64,000 bases of DNA from positions 35,525 to 99,524 of the forward strand of contig NZ_PIPM01000009.1 of the NCBI RefSeq assembly GCF_003987175.1. Reading direction: 5' to 3'. This DNA comes from Aliidiomarina sanyensis (GTDB taxonomy: Bacteria > Pseudomonadota > Gammaproteobacteria > Enterobacterales > Alteromonadaceae). Positions 1-9,465 of this stretch are shown one piece after another (the first letter of the stretch is position 1; the number at the start of each line of letters is the position of its first letter). The translations under genes and the position numbers were made by a program. The notes under the pieces are model-generated. The model searched no databases and was not told where the DNA came from. It worked only from the letters and a program-made list of their open reading frames with translations.

Positions 1-1296
1 GCGAGTTTCCCATGGAAGTGCTCGTTCGCGACGAAATGTTTGCACCTGGGATAAAATAGTCCGCACGACCGCAGCAGCTTCGATCCACCCCGCGTGTGGA
101 TGCACGCTGGCACCAACCCCGGGATTGATATTTGTCTTTGCAATGGCTTGCTCTGACGTGATGAGGTCGAAGAGCGCCGAAGGGTAAAGCGCTAGACCTT
201 TTAGTTTGCGCATTCGTTGATAATCGTGCGCGGCGGACGACGATTGGTTCTTCGCATATTCCAGCAGTCCATCAAAATGCGCATATTGCGGCGTGATCTG
301 CTGATAGCGCGCACGAGCAAATAAAAATGCAGCGCTGTAAAAAGCGCTTGTTGGTGTCCATTGAGCCTGTAGGAGCGGATAGACCGCGCCCTGAGGATTG
401 CCCGATGCCGCCTGCCCAGGTTTGCTATCCGCCCATAAACAAAGTGGCCCCGGATAATGACGAAGGGACCATGCGAGATTCGCCGCCGCAATTCCGCTGC
501 CGATGATTAGGAGCGGCTTTGGAGACGTGGACTTGTGAGGTACTGCAAGCACCTGTTTTTGTCCGACAAGCATCTCCCTTTTGGTCCCGAAGCCCGGCAC
601 TTTTTGCATCGAGATCCCCACATTCTGCAGTCCCCGACGTACTGCACCGACGGCCGTGAATGTGGCGAGTGAACCTTGATTCTTAAGTGATATGGCGATC
701 GCGCGATAGAGTGCTGAGCGCCACATATCTGGATTTTTTTGCGGCGCAAAACCATCGAGAAACCATGCGTCCACCTGATTGGGATGACGTTCTGACCATG
801 CGGGTATTGCGGTGAGGACATCATCAAAAATTAAATCAAGTGTAATCCGGTCATGCAGGACAATCCGGTGTGTTCCCTGAATGGGGGGCGGGTAGCCCGC
901 GCACAACGGCTCAATAAAGGGCTGTAAGCTTGGCTCAACCGCAACGAGAGTTTCGAGTGCACGTTCGAGGTCCTCAGGGCGCAAAGGATAGCGTTCGACA
1001 CTGACGAAATGAAGGAGGGCGTCAGCAGGAGCTTCTTGCAAGAAAAGTGCACTGGCAAGTAACACGTTCAAACCGGTTCCAAAACCGGTTTCAGCAATCA
1101 CGAAAGGCTGGGTAGACTGATGGTGCCGAAATCGTGAGGCAAGTTGATTGCCTGACAAAAAAACGTAACGACTTTCTGCTATACCTTGAGCGCGAGTGAA
1201 ATAGATGTCTCCAAACCCTTCAGACTCTGGCGTGCCTGTGGCGTCAAAGCGAACATTCGCGTAGGAAATAGGGGTGGAAACATTGGGCCTGAACAT
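1..1296 (-). CDS. mnmC: tRNA 5-methylaminomethyl-2-thiouridine biosynthesis bifunctional protein MnmC (partial, C-terminus off the left edge)
   Basis: The reading frame is open from an ATG at 1296 to the window edge (432 codons; the full protein is usually about 650-690). The N-terminal half is the SAM-dependent methyltransferase domain, with a glycine-rich AdoMet loop (ETGFGTGLN) near residue 70 and the family motif DAWFLDGFAPQKNPDMW near residues 175-190. From about residue 265 the FAD-dependent oxidoreductase domain begins with the dinucleotide-binding motif IIGSGIAAANLAW. In this family the oxidase domain converts cmnm5(s2)U to nm5(s2)U and the methyltransferase then makes mnm5(s2)U at tRNA wobble position 34. 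It is divergent from fabB, the arrangement known in Enterobacteria. The missing part is simply cut by the window. Confidence 0.93.
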   Translation of the reverse strand, partial: MFRPNVSTPISYANVRFDATGTPESEGFGDIYFTRAQGIAESRYVFLSGNQLASRFRHHQSTQPFVIAETGFGTGLNVLLASALFLQEAPADALLHFVSVERYPLRPEDLERALETLVAVEPSLQPFIEPLCAGYPPPIQGTHRIVLHDRITLDLIFDDVLTAIPAWSERHPNQVDAWFLDGFAPQKNPDMWRSALYRAIAISLKNQGSLATFTAVGAVRRGLQNVGISMQKVPGFGTKREMLVGQKQVLAVPHKSTSPKPLLIIGSGIAAANLAWSLRHYPGPLCLWADSKPGQAASGNPQGAVYPLLQAQWTPTSAFYSAAFLFARARYQQITPQYAHFDGLLEYAKNQSSSAAHDYQRMRKLKGLALYPSALFDLITSEQAIAKTNINPGVGASVHPHAGWIEAAAVVRTILSQVQTFRRERALPWETR

Positions 1297-1396
1297 GAAA
1301 AAACCTGTGATTTAGAAAGCCGACCACTTCGGTGTACGTTTTCGTTTTGGCGATGAAGCGGTATGATACCCCAAATTTGGCAACAGGACAGAATCA

Positions 1397-2608
1397 ATGA
1401 GACGAGCAGTCGTAACTGGAATCGGTATCGTTTCCAGCATTGGAAATAACCAACAAGAAGTGGCGGCATCGCTGCGCACTGGAAAGTCAGGCATTACTCG
1501 CTCTGAGAGCTTTGCTGAGATGGGCTTGCGCTGTCAGGTGTGGGGTGATCTTAAAATCGATGTGAGTGAGCACATCGACCGCAAGGCGCTTCGTTTTATG
1601 GGTGATGCTGCGGCCTATGCTTATATTGCACTTGAGCAAGCGATCGCCGACGCCGGTTTAACGGATGCGGAAGTATCAAATGAGCGGACCGGTTTGGTCG
1701 TAGGCTCTGGCGGTGCTTCGGGTGAACACCAAGTTGCTGCTGCTGATATTCTTCGTGAAAAAGGCGTGAAGCGCGTCGGCCCATACATGGTTCCTCGGTG
1801 TATGGCATCGACGACATCAGCCTGTCTGGCGACACCGAAACAAATCAAGGGTGTTAACTACTCGATCAGTTCAGCGTGTGCTACAAGCGCACATTGCATT
1901 GGGCACGCACTTGAGCTGATTCAGCTTGGTAAACAGGATCGTGTGTTTGCGGGGGGTGGTGAAGAGCTGCATTGGACGCTTGGTATGGAGTTTGATGCCA
2001 TGGGCGCCTTAAGCACTAAATATAACGAGTCGCCTGAAAAAGCCTCACGCACCTACGATGCGAATCGTGATGGGTTCGTGCCTTCCGGGGGCGGTGGCAT
2101 CCTCGTCATCGAGGAGCTCGAAACCGCCCTTGCGCGTGGTGCAACAATTTATGCGGAAGTTGTTGGCTACGGGGCAACCTCGGATGGATACGATATGGTC
2201 GCTCCATCTGGTGAAGGAGCGGTGCGTTGCATGAAGATGGCGATGCACGGAATTAACGAGCCGATTGAATACCTCAATACGCACGGTACCAGCACGCCAG
2301 TGGGTGATGTAAAAGAGCTCGAGGCGATTCGCGAAGTCTTCGGTGACAACACGCCTTTGATCAGCGCGACGAAAGCTATGACAGGTCACGCACTTGGCGC
2401 GGCGGGTGTCCATGAGGCGATTTATTCGTTACTGATGATGCGCGATGGTTTTGTTGCTCCATCGATCAACATCGACACACTCGATGAAAAAGCACAAGGA
2501 ATGAATATTGTGCGCGAGCCGCTTCAGAAACAAGTGAACCTTGTGATGTCGAATAGTTTTGGCTTTGGTGGTACCAACGCATCATTGGTATTCAAACGCT
2601 ACAGCTAG
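1397..2608 (+). CDS. fabB: 3-oxoacyl-[acyl-carrier-protein] synthase I (KAS I)
   Basis: 403 residues, the usual FabB length. It is recognisable over its whole length: N-terminal [17 protein letters not shown], the nucleophile motif SSACATSAH with the catalytic Cys at about residue 161, the two histidine motifs ([11 protein letters not shown] and [12 protein letters not shown]), and the glycine-rich C-terminus [12 protein letters not shown]. FabB condenses malonyl-ACP with acyl-ACP and is required in the FabA/FabB route to unsaturated fatty acids. ATG is preceded by a weak AGGA. It stands alone, divergent from mnmC, and ends in a strong terminator. Confidence 0.97.
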   Translation: MRRAVVTGIGIVSSIGNNQQEVAASLRTGKSGITRSESFAEMGLRCQVWGDLKIDVSEHIDRKALRFMGDAAAYAYIALEQAIADAGLTDAEVSNERTGLVVGSGGASGEHQVAAADILREKGVKRVGPYMVPRCMASTTSACLATPKQIKGVNYSISSACATSAHCIGHALELIQLGKQDRVFAGGGEELHWTLGMEFDAMGALSTKYNESPEKASRTYDANRDGFVPSGGGGILVIEELETALARGATIYAEVVGYGATSDGYDMVAPSGEGAVRCMKMAMHGINEPIEYLNTHGTSTPVGDVKELEAIREVFGDNTPLISATKAMTGHALGAAGVHEAIYSLLMMRDGFVAPSINIDTLDEKAQGMNIVREPLQKQVNLVMSNSFGFGGTNASLVFKRYS

Positions 2609-2626
2609 TTCGCGTTATCGCGGTTG

Positions 2627-2667
2627 AAAGCCATGTAAGACCTCTCGGTTTTACATGGCTTTTTTTA
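2627..2667 (+). terminator. intrinsic terminator of fabB
   Basis: A perfect 12-bp stem (AAAGCCATGTAA at 2627-2638 with TTACATGGCTTT at 2651-2662), a 12-nt loop and a run of T. It lies 18 bases after the fabB stop codon. Confidence 0.9.
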
Positions 2668-2692
2668 TACGCGAAGCTCAAAAATAGAGTTT

Positions 2693-2720
2693 TTGTATTC
2701 TGGTTCGAAGCGTGCATAAT
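2693..2720 (+). promoter_or_regulatory. candidate sigma-70 promoter for pdxB
   Basis: TTGTAT at 2693-2698 and CATAAT at 2715-2720, 16 bases apart, sit between the fabB terminator and the pdxB ATG at 2753. The match is partial, so this is only a candidate. Confidence 0.35.
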
Positions 2721-2752
2721 GGGCGTTCTACGGGTTTTCAAATAATAAAAAC

Positions 2753-3889
2753 ATGAACTTTTTGATTGATGAGAATTTGCTTGCCGCGGAGTCCCTGTTT
2801 GGGGCCTGGGGTGAGCTGCAGTTTTTCTCCGGCCGCGAGATTCCGCGGGATTTGCTTGTGAAGGCAGAGGTTTTATTAGTGCGTTCAACCACCTCGGTTG
2901 ATGCGTCTGTGCTCTCTGATGCACCGCATTTACGCTTTGTGGGGACGGCCACAATAGGAAGTGAACATATCGACCAAGCCGCCCTAATCAGTCAGGGTAT
3001 CAAGTTTTCAAATGCTCCGGGCTGCAACGCGATTGCAGTTGCAGAATATGTTCTGGCAGCAATCCTCACGCCTGAAGTACGGCAGGGGCGTGATTGGCGT
3101 GGTAAGAAAGCAGTCATCATTGGGGCCGGCAATACCGGCAGTGCCACAGGTCGTCGGCTTGCGGCACTGGGAATGGATGTTTGTTACGTTGACCCATTTC
3201 TGGCTGCAGGGCACGATTCGCGATGCTTCGGTGGAATGCAAATGATTGAGCGTGCGGACTTAGTCAGTTTGCATGTCCCTTACACACAGGATGGAGCACA
3301 TCCAACGCATCATATGTTCGATGGGACTGTCTTGAATTCGATGCGCTCAGATGCAGTGTTGTTAAACGCGAGCCGGGGAGCGGTCATCGATAATCAAGCA
3401 CTGTTCGCTTTGTTGCAGAAAGAGCCACGCACGGTCGTTCTCGATGTGTGGGAGGGGGAGCCCGAGGTGCTGGCACCATTAGTGCCACACATCACCATTG
3501 CCACGCCTCATATTGCCGGCCATAGCGTGGAAGGGAAGGTGCGGGGTAGCTATATGTTGTATGATGTGTTGCATGCTGAATTTCAATTGACGGACGAAAA
3601 GATTCCATTAAATAAGGTCCTTCCACAACTTGCACTGGAAGGTGGCCGGTGGGAGACCGAGATGGATGCACCGGATTTTATCGATCGTGTGACTGACGCT
3701 GTGCTGTCAATTTATGATCCTCGTGTTGACGATCAACAGTTTCGGGCGCGCGGGCAGACGCCGGAAGGATTTGATGAATTGAGAAAACAATATAAGAAAC
3801 GGCGTGAATTGAGTGCACTTCGTTTCTATACTGAGTCAGCTCACGTAGGCCGACTCCGAGCATTAGGTTTTACAGTGGAATCTGATTAG
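2753..3889 (+). CDS. pdxB: erythronate-4-phosphate dehydrogenase
   Basis: 378 residues, normal for PdxB. A D-isomer 2-hydroxyacid dehydrogenase with NAD-binding Rossmann motif (IIGAGNTGSATGRRL, about residues 122-136), the substrate-side motif APGCNAIAVAEYV, the catalytic region LNASRGAVIDN, and the His motif TPHIAGHSVEGK. The C-terminal dimerisation domain typical of PdxB follows, ending in KKRRELSALRF. It carries out the second step of the DXP-dependent pyridoxal 5'-phosphate pathway. The start codon has no clear ribosome-binding site, but the N-terminus aligns with known PdxB. The pdxB-asd/usg-truA order matches Enterobacteria. Confidence 0.95.
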   Translation: MNFLIDENLLAAESLFGAWGELQFFSGREIPRDLLVKAEVLLVRSTTSVDASVLSDAPHLRFVGTATIGSEHIDQAALISQGIKFSNAPGCNAIAVAEYVLAAILTPEVRQGRDWRGKKAVIIGAGNTGSATGRRLAALGMDVCYVDPFLAAGHDSRCFGGMQMIERADLVSLHVPYTQDGAHPTHHMFDGTVLNSMRSDAVLLNASRGAVIDNQALFALLQKEPRTVVLDVWEGEPEVLAPLVPHITIATPHIAGHSVEGKVRGSYMLYDVLHAEFQLTDEKIPLNKVLPQLALEGGRWETEMDAPDFIDRVTDAVLSIYDPRVDDQQFRARGQTPEGFDELRKQYKKRRELSALRFYTESAHVGRLRALGFTVESD

Positions 3890-3979
3890 AATATCAGGGT
3901 ACGCTTTGAAGCGGCTTTGAAAATCCATGAATACAGCACACGATGTGTGCTCTGAACTTGACGTAGGAAAGGAAGTAAA

Positions 3980-4996
3980 ATGACGATTGAAGTCAATGTG
4001 GCAGTGCTTGGTGCGACGGGGCTCGTTGGAAAGCAAATGATGGAATGTCTTGAAGAGCGAAACTTTCCCGTTAAACGATTGTTCCCGTTAGCAAGCAGTC
4101 GGTCAGCCGGTACATCGGTAAATTTCAAGGGCGAGGAATTAACCGTTGAAGACGCAGATACCTTTGACTGGAGTCAGGTTCAGATCGCTTTCTTTTCGGC
4201 CGGTGGCTCGATTTCTGCGAAGTACGCACCGATTGCAGCGGAAGCGGGTTGTGTCGTTATTGATAACACCAGTCATTTCCGTTACGAGCCAGATATTCCG
4301 TTAGTTGTTCCCGAAGTGAATGCGCATGCGATCGCCGAGTTTCGGAATCGCAACATCATTGCGAATCCCAACTGTTCCACCATTCAAATGTTGGTGGCAT
4401 TGAAACCTATTTATGACCATTTTGGTATTGAGCGCATTAACGTGGCAACGTATCAGTCGACATCTGGCGCTGGCGCATCGGCAATGGATGAATTAGCAAA
4501 GCAGACAGCAAATCTGTTGAACGCTAAACCCGTGGAACCGGAAGCGTTCAGCCGCCAAATTGCATTTAACTGCATTCCACAAATTGATGTGTTTTTGGAA
4601 AATGATTTCACGAAAGAAGAAATGAAAATGCACTGGGAAACCCAGAAAATTTTGGGAGATGAGGGCGTCATGGTGAATGCCACAGCGGTGCGTGTACCTG
4701 TGTTCTTTGGGCATGCGGAGGCGGTTCATTTGGAAACGCGAATGCCGGTAGACGTTGAGCAAGTCAAAGCGCTACTGCAGCAAGCCGAGGGCGTTACCTT
4801 GCTCGAAGCGAATGAGGACTTCCCAACGCAAGTCACCAGTGCAGCAGGTAAAGATAACGTGTTTGTCGGGCGTGTGCGGAAAGACTATACCCATCCTCAC
4901 GGACTGAACCTGTGGGTTGTAGCAGATAACATCCGCAAAGGAGCAGCAACCAATAGCGTGCAAATAGCCGAACATCTATTAAGGGATTACTGGTAG
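3980..4996 (+). CDS. asd: aspartate-semialdehyde dehydrogenase (usg-type locus, catalytic residues kept)
   Basis: 338 residues. Nucleotide-binding motif VLGATGLVGKQM at residues 9-20; catalytic Cys132 in NPNCSTIQ; C-terminal motif FFGHAEAVHLET. It reduces aspartyl phosphate to aspartate semialdehyde for Lys, Thr, Met and diaminopimelate synthesis. In E. coli this position between pdxB and truA holds the paralog usg. Here the active-site Cys is kept, so an active Asd is likely. A strong Shine-Dalgarno sequence (AGGAAAGGAAG) precedes the ATG. Whether it is the cell's only Asd cannot be judged from the window. Confidence 0.88.
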   Translation: MTIEVNVAVLGATGLVGKQMMECLEERNFPVKRLFPLASSRSAGTSVNFKGEELTVEDADTFDWSQVQIAFFSAGGSISAKYAPIAAEAGCVVIDNTSHFRYEPDIPLVVPEVNAHAIAEFRNRNIIANPNCSTIQMLVALKPIYDHFGIERINVATYQSTSGAGASAMDELAKQTANLLNAKPVEPEAFSRQIAFNCIPQIDVFLENDFTKEEMKMHWETQKILGDEGVMVNATAVRVPVFFGHAEAVHLETRMPVDVEQVKALLQQAEGVTLLEANEDFPTQVTSAAGKDNVFVGRVRKDYTHPHGLNLWVVADNIRKGAATNSVQIAEHLLRDYW

Positions 4997-5068
4997 TCAC
5001 ACATGCTCTAAACCGCGCAGGTTGGAGAGGGGCGTCGTTTCGAATTGACCATACAGCAGGGACCAATA

Positions 5069-6349
5069 ATGAATAAGAAACATCCTGTAGCTCGTTTTGT
5101 GATTGGGAAAGCACCCAGATGGCTGGGTGCTTGTGCTGTGATTTTAATCAGCAGCGCTTGGTTCACCCCCCTTGCTGAGGAGGTCGCCTCCGAATCGGAA
5201 ACAAATCAACAAGAACGCGTCATTCAAACCTACGGCCCGGTGCAAGCATTGGATACCCTGTGGGTGATCGCCAATCGTTTTCATCCAAATCGAAGTGTAA
5301 CCATCTATCAAACGATGGCTGCAATTATGGATGCCAATCCACAGGCATTCCCCACGGATAATGTCCACGATTTGCACGCAGGACACTTTTTGGAGATTCC
5401 AACCGGCGATCGCATTCGTCAAATTGATGCAGAAGAAGCGTATCAGCGGATTGTGCCGCAACTGGGCGGGACCGTTCAGGCACGCACGCGCGCTCAGCAA
5501 AACGCTGAGTTAGCTGAACGCGAAGCGCAGCTTGTCACGCTTCGTGAAGCGCTCGAGCAAGCACAGCAAGACGCAGAGCGTTACGCTGCGGACAATGACG
5601 CTATGCAATCGCGCCTTCGGGAATTGGAGCGTGTTCTCGAGCAGGTGCGGGCGGAACTCGAAGCCAGTGTCGCACTGGAGCAGGAAACTGGAGAGGCACT
5701 TCGTTTAGCGCGCCAGGAGCGAGAGCAGCTCGCGCAGCAAGTTTCCGAAGCTGAAGTTCCTGATTGGCGTTGGTTTATTCAGTGGCCTGGGGTTTTGGTC
5801 ACGGTCGGGCTTCTGATTCTTTTACTCCTTGCATTACGGGGAGCGAGTCGAGGCCGCGACCGGAAGGAAGTGCATGACTCACCGCACAAAGTTGCGACTG
5901 CGGCCCACTTGAGCAAACAGGACGAACCACAAGTAGCTGAGATTGATAGTACAGAAACGCCGGAGCATGATGCGAGCGAACGCACTCGATCCGAGTCCGT
6001 TGCGGCATCGGAAACAGGCGAAGACGCGGAGCCTTCGGAGGCCGAAGCGCTTGAATCTCAAGCACCGGAAAGTACCCGTGAGGCGTTCCGCGAGATTGAT
6101 GAAATTCTGGCAGAAGCAGAAGCCGATGCAGACCCAGATAGTGATGTGGATGAGGGCCAAACAGAAGACGAAGCGGCCGCGTTTTCACGTGACCAACAGG
6201 CAGCGCAACTTGATCTTGCGCGTGCTTATATAGAGATGGGCGAGCTTGCCGAGGCGCGTGCGGCGATCGATGAAGTATTTGATCAGACCGACGCCGAGTT
6301 ACGCGAAGAGGCACTCGCGTTATTGAAAAAAATCGAGGACAAAGAATAA
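5069..6349 (+). CDS. fimV: FimV/HubP-like polar landmark protein, short form
   Basis: I prefer ATG 5069 (426 aa) to an upstream TTG in frame. An N-terminal signal or anchor segment (residues 14-35) is followed by the FimV N-terminal LysM-like module (YGPVQALDTLWVIANRF...LHAGHFLEIP, about 54-111), a long Glu/Gln-rich coiled coil (about 130-228), one membrane segment (about 239-257), an acidic Glu/Asp-rich cytoplasmic linker, and a C-terminal TPR-like FimV domain (LDLARAYIEMGELAEARAAI). The family forms a polar hub for type IV pili, flagella and chromosome partition factors. Pseudomonas FimV and Vibrio HubP are much longer, so the linker here is strongly reduced. It lies directly upstream of truA, as in Pseudomonas. 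Confidence 0.85.
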   Translation: MNKKHPVARFVIGKAPRWLGACAVILISSAWFTPLAEEVASESETNQQERVIQTYGPVQALDTLWVIANRFHPNRSVTIYQTMAAIMDANPQAFPTDNVHDLHAGHFLEIPTGDRIRQIDAEEAYQRIVPQLGGTVQARTRAQQNAELAEREAQLVTLREALEQAQQDAERYAADNDAMQSRLRELERVLEQVRAELEASVALEQETGEALRLARQEREQLAQQVSEAEVPDWRWFIQWPGVLVTVGLLILLLLALRGASRGRDRKEVHDSPHKVATAAHLSKQDEPQVAEIDSTETPEHDASERTRSESVAASETGEDAEPSEAEALESQAPESTREAFREIDEILAEAEADADPDSDVDEGQTEDEAAAFSRDQQAAQLDLARAYIEMGELAEARAAIDEVFDQTDAELREEALALLKKIEDKE

Positions 6350-6352
6350 GCA

Positions 6353-7156
6353 ATGCGAATCGCGCTCGGGGTTGAATACGATGGCAGTCGTTATTATGGC
6401 TGGCAACGTCAAGATGCAGTACCCAGCGTCCAAGAGGCTTTAGAGAAAGCGCTCTCGAAGGTCGCAAATGAATCAATTTCAGTTGTATGTGCGGGACGCA
6501 CTGACGCGGGTGTCCATGCTACGGGACAGGTTGTGCATTTTGACACAACACAGCTGCGCGCCATGCAGGCCTGGACCATGGGTGCAAACTCGAATTTGCC
6601 GAAAGATATTGCGGTGCGTTGGGCCTCAGGAGTTTCTGATGATTTCAACGCGCGCTTTTCTGCAACCGCACGGCGCTATCGGTATGTCATTTATAATCGG
6701 ACGTTACGCCCCGGAATTCTGCAAGCTGGGGTGACACACGTCTATGGAGAGCTTGATGCGAAGCGAATGCATCGAGCTGCTCAATGTTTGTTAGGGGAAC
6801 AAGATTTCACATCGTTCCGAGCGGCACAATGTCAATCGAATAGCCCGTATCGAAATGTTCACCACATAACGGTTCAGCGCATCGCAGACTATGTTGTCGT
6901 TGATGTGCAAGCGAATGCATTTGTGCATCATATGGTGCGCAACATCGTGGGAAGTCTGATTGTGATTGGCAAGGGTGAGCAGCCTGAACAGTGGCTTGCG
7001 GAGGTACTCGCGGCAAAAGACCGCACGCAGGCGGCGGCAACTGCGAAACCGCATGGTTTATACTTAGTTGATGTACTTTATCCTGAATCGATCGGACTTC
7101 CTCGGTCAACGCTTGGTCCGCTATGGTTTCCCGATAGACTTGTTGACCTAGCATAG
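6353..7156 (+). CDS. truA: tRNA pseudouridine(38-40) synthase
   Basis: 267 residues. N-terminal [17 protein letters not shown] and the catalytic motif [14 protein letters not shown] with nucleophile Asp51. Further TruA blocks are [10 protein letters not shown] and [13 protein letters not shown]. It isomerises uridines 38-40 in the anticodon arm of tRNAs. The start lies 3 bases after the fimV stop, so the two genes are probably co-transcribed and translationally linked. Confidence 0.96.
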   Translation: MRIALGVEYDGSRYYGWQRQDAVPSVQEALEKALSKVANESISVVCAGRTDAGVHATGQVVHFDTTQLRAMQAWTMGANSNLPKDIAVRWASGVSDDFNARFSATARRYRYVIYNRTLRPGILQAGVTHVYGELDAKRMHRAAQCLLGEQDFTSFRAAQCQSNSPYRNVHHITVQRIADYVVVDVQANAFVHHMVRNIVGSLIVIGKGEQPEQWLAEVLAAKDRTQAAATAKPHGLYLVDVLYPESIGLPRSTLGPLWFPDRLVDLA

Positions 7157-7181
7157 AAATAAAGTGCTTAGACCACTTGAA

Positions 7182-7255
7182 GCTGCACACATAGCGCGGA
7201 TTGTGCTTTAATGTGCAGCCCTGATTCCGGATTTTCAGCTGCAGATGATGCAGCT
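7182..7255 (+). promoter_or_regulatory. two inverted repeats in the truA-accD gap
   Basis: GCTGCACA (7182-7189) pairs with TGTGCAGC (7212-7219), and AGCTGCA (7237-7243) pairs with TGCAGCT (7249-7255). Neither is followed by a T-run, so they do not look like simple terminators. A possible extended -10 (TGCTTTAAT, 7204-7212) lies inside the first loop. They may act in the accD leader or as protein-binding sites. Confidence 0.35.
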
Positions 7256-7301
7256 CATATCTGCCACGTGAAGCGTGCAGCGACGAGAGAGTAGATTTTT
7301 T

Positions 7302-8168
7302 ATGAGTTGGATTGAACGAATTCTAGCGAAGCCACAGTCACCAAAGCGTAAGAATATCCCGGAAGGGGTATGGAGCAAGTGCGGTGGGTGTGAACAGATT
7401 TTGTACAAGGCTGATCTCGAACGGAATCTCTATGTTTGCCCTAAATGCGGCCACCACATGCGTGTCGGTGCTCGCGAGCGGCTTTACGCGTTTCTCGACC
7501 CGAATACTCCACAAGAAATTGGAGCTGAACTTGAGCCGCAAGATAAGCTGAAGTTTAAAGATACCAAGAAATATAAAGATCGCATCAGCGCAGCGCAAAA
7601 AGCAACAGGTGAGAAGGATGCGTTGGTCGCTATGAGCGGAACCCTCAAGGGAAACCCAGTTGTTGCGACGGCTTTTGAGTTTGACTTTATGGGTGGTTCA
7701 ATGGCTTCGGTCGTTGGAGCCCGTTTTGTTAAGGCGGCCGAAGTGAGTCTCGAACGGAAAATTCCTTTGATTTGCTTCTCGGCTTCAGGTGGTGCGCGGA
7801 TGCAAGAAGCATTGCTGTCCTTGATGCAAATGGCAAAAACTTCAGCAGCGCTCGCACGTCTTTCTGAAGAAGGGATTCCGTTTATTTCGGTTCTGACGGA
7901 CCCGACCATGGGAGGTGTTTCTGCAAGTCTCGCGATGTTGGGGGATATTAACGTGGCGGAACCTAAAGCGTTGATTGGTTTTGCGGGACCTCGCGTGATT
8001 GAGCAAACGGTTCGTGAAACGCTGCCTCCGGGGTTCCAGCGAGCAGAGTTCTTGCTCGAGCATGGTGCTGTCGATATGATTGTTGATCGACGTGAAATGC
8101 GGGATCGTTTGGCGGGTATTCTCGCTAAACTACAGAATCTTCCAACGACCTACGCGAGCGACGAGTAG
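7302..8168 (+). CDS. accD: acetyl-CoA carboxylase carboxyltransferase subunit beta
   Basis: 288 residues from ATG 7302 (MSWIERIL; an upstream in-frame start at 7275 has no family support). N-terminal C4 zinc ribbon with Cys27, Cys30, Cys46 and Cys49. The crotonase-fold carboxyltransferase core carries [14 protein letters not shown] and [10 protein letters not shown]. With AccA it forms the transferase that makes malonyl-CoA. A GAGAGAG purine tract serves as ribosome-binding site. It stands upstream of folC, as in E. coli. Confidence 0.96.
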   Translation: MSWIERILAKPQSPKRKNIPEGVWSKCGGCEQILYKADLERNLYVCPKCGHHMRVGARERLYAFLDPNTPQEIGAELEPQDKLKFKDTKKYKDRISAAQKATGEKDALVAMSGTLKGNPVVATAFEFDFMGGSMASVVGARFVKAAEVSLERKIPLICFSASGGARMQEALLSLMQMAKTSAALARLSEEGIPFISVLTDPTMGGVSASLAMLGDINVAEPKALIGFAGPRVIEQTVRETLPPGFQRAEFLLEHGAVDMIVDRREMRDRLAGILAKLQNLPTTYASDE

Positions 8169-8180
8169 TCGCGAGTTCAT

Positions 8181-9446
8181 ATGAAGATGTCCGATACGAC
8201 TCCAGAGCAACAAGCGGCCTGGAGTCTTTCTCAGTGGCTTGAATATCTCGAGCAGATACATCATCGTCCGATCGATATGGGGCTTGATCGTGTGCGCGCT
8301 GTCGCGCAGCGAATGGACTTGCTTTCACCGAGCGGCACGGTCTTTATTGTCGCAGGGACGAACGGAAAAGGATCGACGGTTCGGTATTTAGAAGTCATTT
8401 GCCAGCAAGCAGGCTTCACCACTGGAACCTATACTTCACCTCACCTGATTGATTATCGCGAGCGCGTGCGCGTTAACGGTGCCGAACTCGATGATGCGGC
8501 ACACGCCAAAGCATTTTTTGCTGTAGAGCGTGCACGTGGCGAAATATCGTTAACCTATTTTGAGTTCGGAACCTTAGCCGCGTTATTTCTCCTCCAGCAG
8601 CAGCCTATAGATGTGCTTGTGCTCGAAATTGGCCTGGGAGGCCGACTCGATGCCGTGAACATCATCGATGGTGATGTTGCGATCGTCACCAGTGTCGGTA
8701 TTGACCATATTGAGTTTCTTGGCCCGGATCGCGAGGGGATCGGATTCGAGAAAGCCGGCGTGTATCGGACCGGCAAGCCTGCAATTTGTGGCGATCCCCA
8801 ACCGCCTAAACGCTTAGTTGAGCAGGCGACCGCGATTTCAGCAAACTTGCTTCTTTGTGAGCAAGACTTTCATGTCACGGAGTCAGCGGATCATTTCACG
8901 TTTCATGGTCCGCAGGGGATATGGGATGAACTACCTTATCCGTCGTTGCCGCTGGTCAATGCCAGCACCGCGCTTGCCGCTCTCCAATCCAGCGGATTAG
9001 CCATTCATATCAATTCAGTGCGCCAAGGGTTGCGGATGGCAACACTTCCCGGAAGAATGGAACAAATTCGGGAAGAACCGACCGTTCTCCTTGACGTCGG
9101 ACACAACCCGCATGCGACCACCTACATTGCCGCTGAACTCGTACGTCGCTTTCCTGACCGGCGCATTGTGGCCGTCTGTGCGATGCTTCGGGATAAAGAA
9201 CATGCTGACACATTGAAACCTTTGTGTCCTTTGGTGTCTGAATGGTATCTGGGCTCAATTGAAGGGCCCCGAGGATACGCCGCGGCCGACCTGCGCAAAG
9301 CGCTTCCTGAGGGTGCCGATGTGACACTGGCGGTTGATGTGGAACATGCATTTACCCAGGCAATCCGTGCTGTGTCCACAAATGATGTGGTATTATGTTT
9401 CGGCTCGTTTTTAACCGTCGCAGCCATCCATAAAATACAACCATGA
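8181..9446 (+). CDS. folC: bifunctional dihydrofolate synthase / folylpolyglutamate synthase
   Basis: 421 residues, usual length. Mur-ligase-type ATP loop GTNGKGST at residues 59-66, ligase blocks TSPHLIDYRERVRVNG and LEIGLGGRLDAVN, then DVGHNPHA in the C-terminal domain. It adds glutamate to dihydropteroate and then polyglutamylates folates. A second ATG two codons downstream is an alternative start. It follows accD by 12 bases and precedes the SPOR protein, consistent with one operon. Confidence 0.94.
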   Translation: MKMSDTTPEQQAAWSLSQWLEYLEQIHHRPIDMGLDRVRAVAQRMDLLSPSGTVFIVAGTNGKGSTVRYLEVICQQAGFTTGTYTSPHLIDYRERVRVNGAELDDAAHAKAFFAVERARGEISLTYFEFGTLAALFLLQQQPIDVLVLEIGLGGRLDAVNIIDGDVAIVTSVGIDHIEFLGPDREGIGFEKAGVYRTGKPAICGDPQPPKRLVEQATAISANLLLCEQDFHVTESADHFTFHGPQGIWDELPYPSLPLVNASTALAALQSSGLAIHINSVRQGLRMATLPGRMEQIREEPTVLLDVGHNPHATTYIAAELVRRFPDRRIVAVCAMLRDKEHADTLKPLCPLVSEWYLGSIEGPRGYAAADLRKALPEGADVTLAVDVEHAFTQAIRAVSTNDVVLCFGSFLTVAAIHKIQP

Positions 9447-9465
9447 CAGGATGAAGGGGGAAGTT

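Noticed and set aside
1297..1396. FabR operator before fabB
   Set aside because: Only a half-site-like GTGTACGT is present; no palindrome that I could support.
3980..4996. Non-catalytic Usg paralog instead of Asd
   Set aside because: The catalytic Cys motif NPNCSTIQ and the other Asd blocks are intact.
5799..6476. 225-residue minus-strand ORF opposite fimV
   Set aside because: Lies antisense to a well-supported gene; composition (His/Arg/Pro/Leu-rich) is that of a shadow frame.
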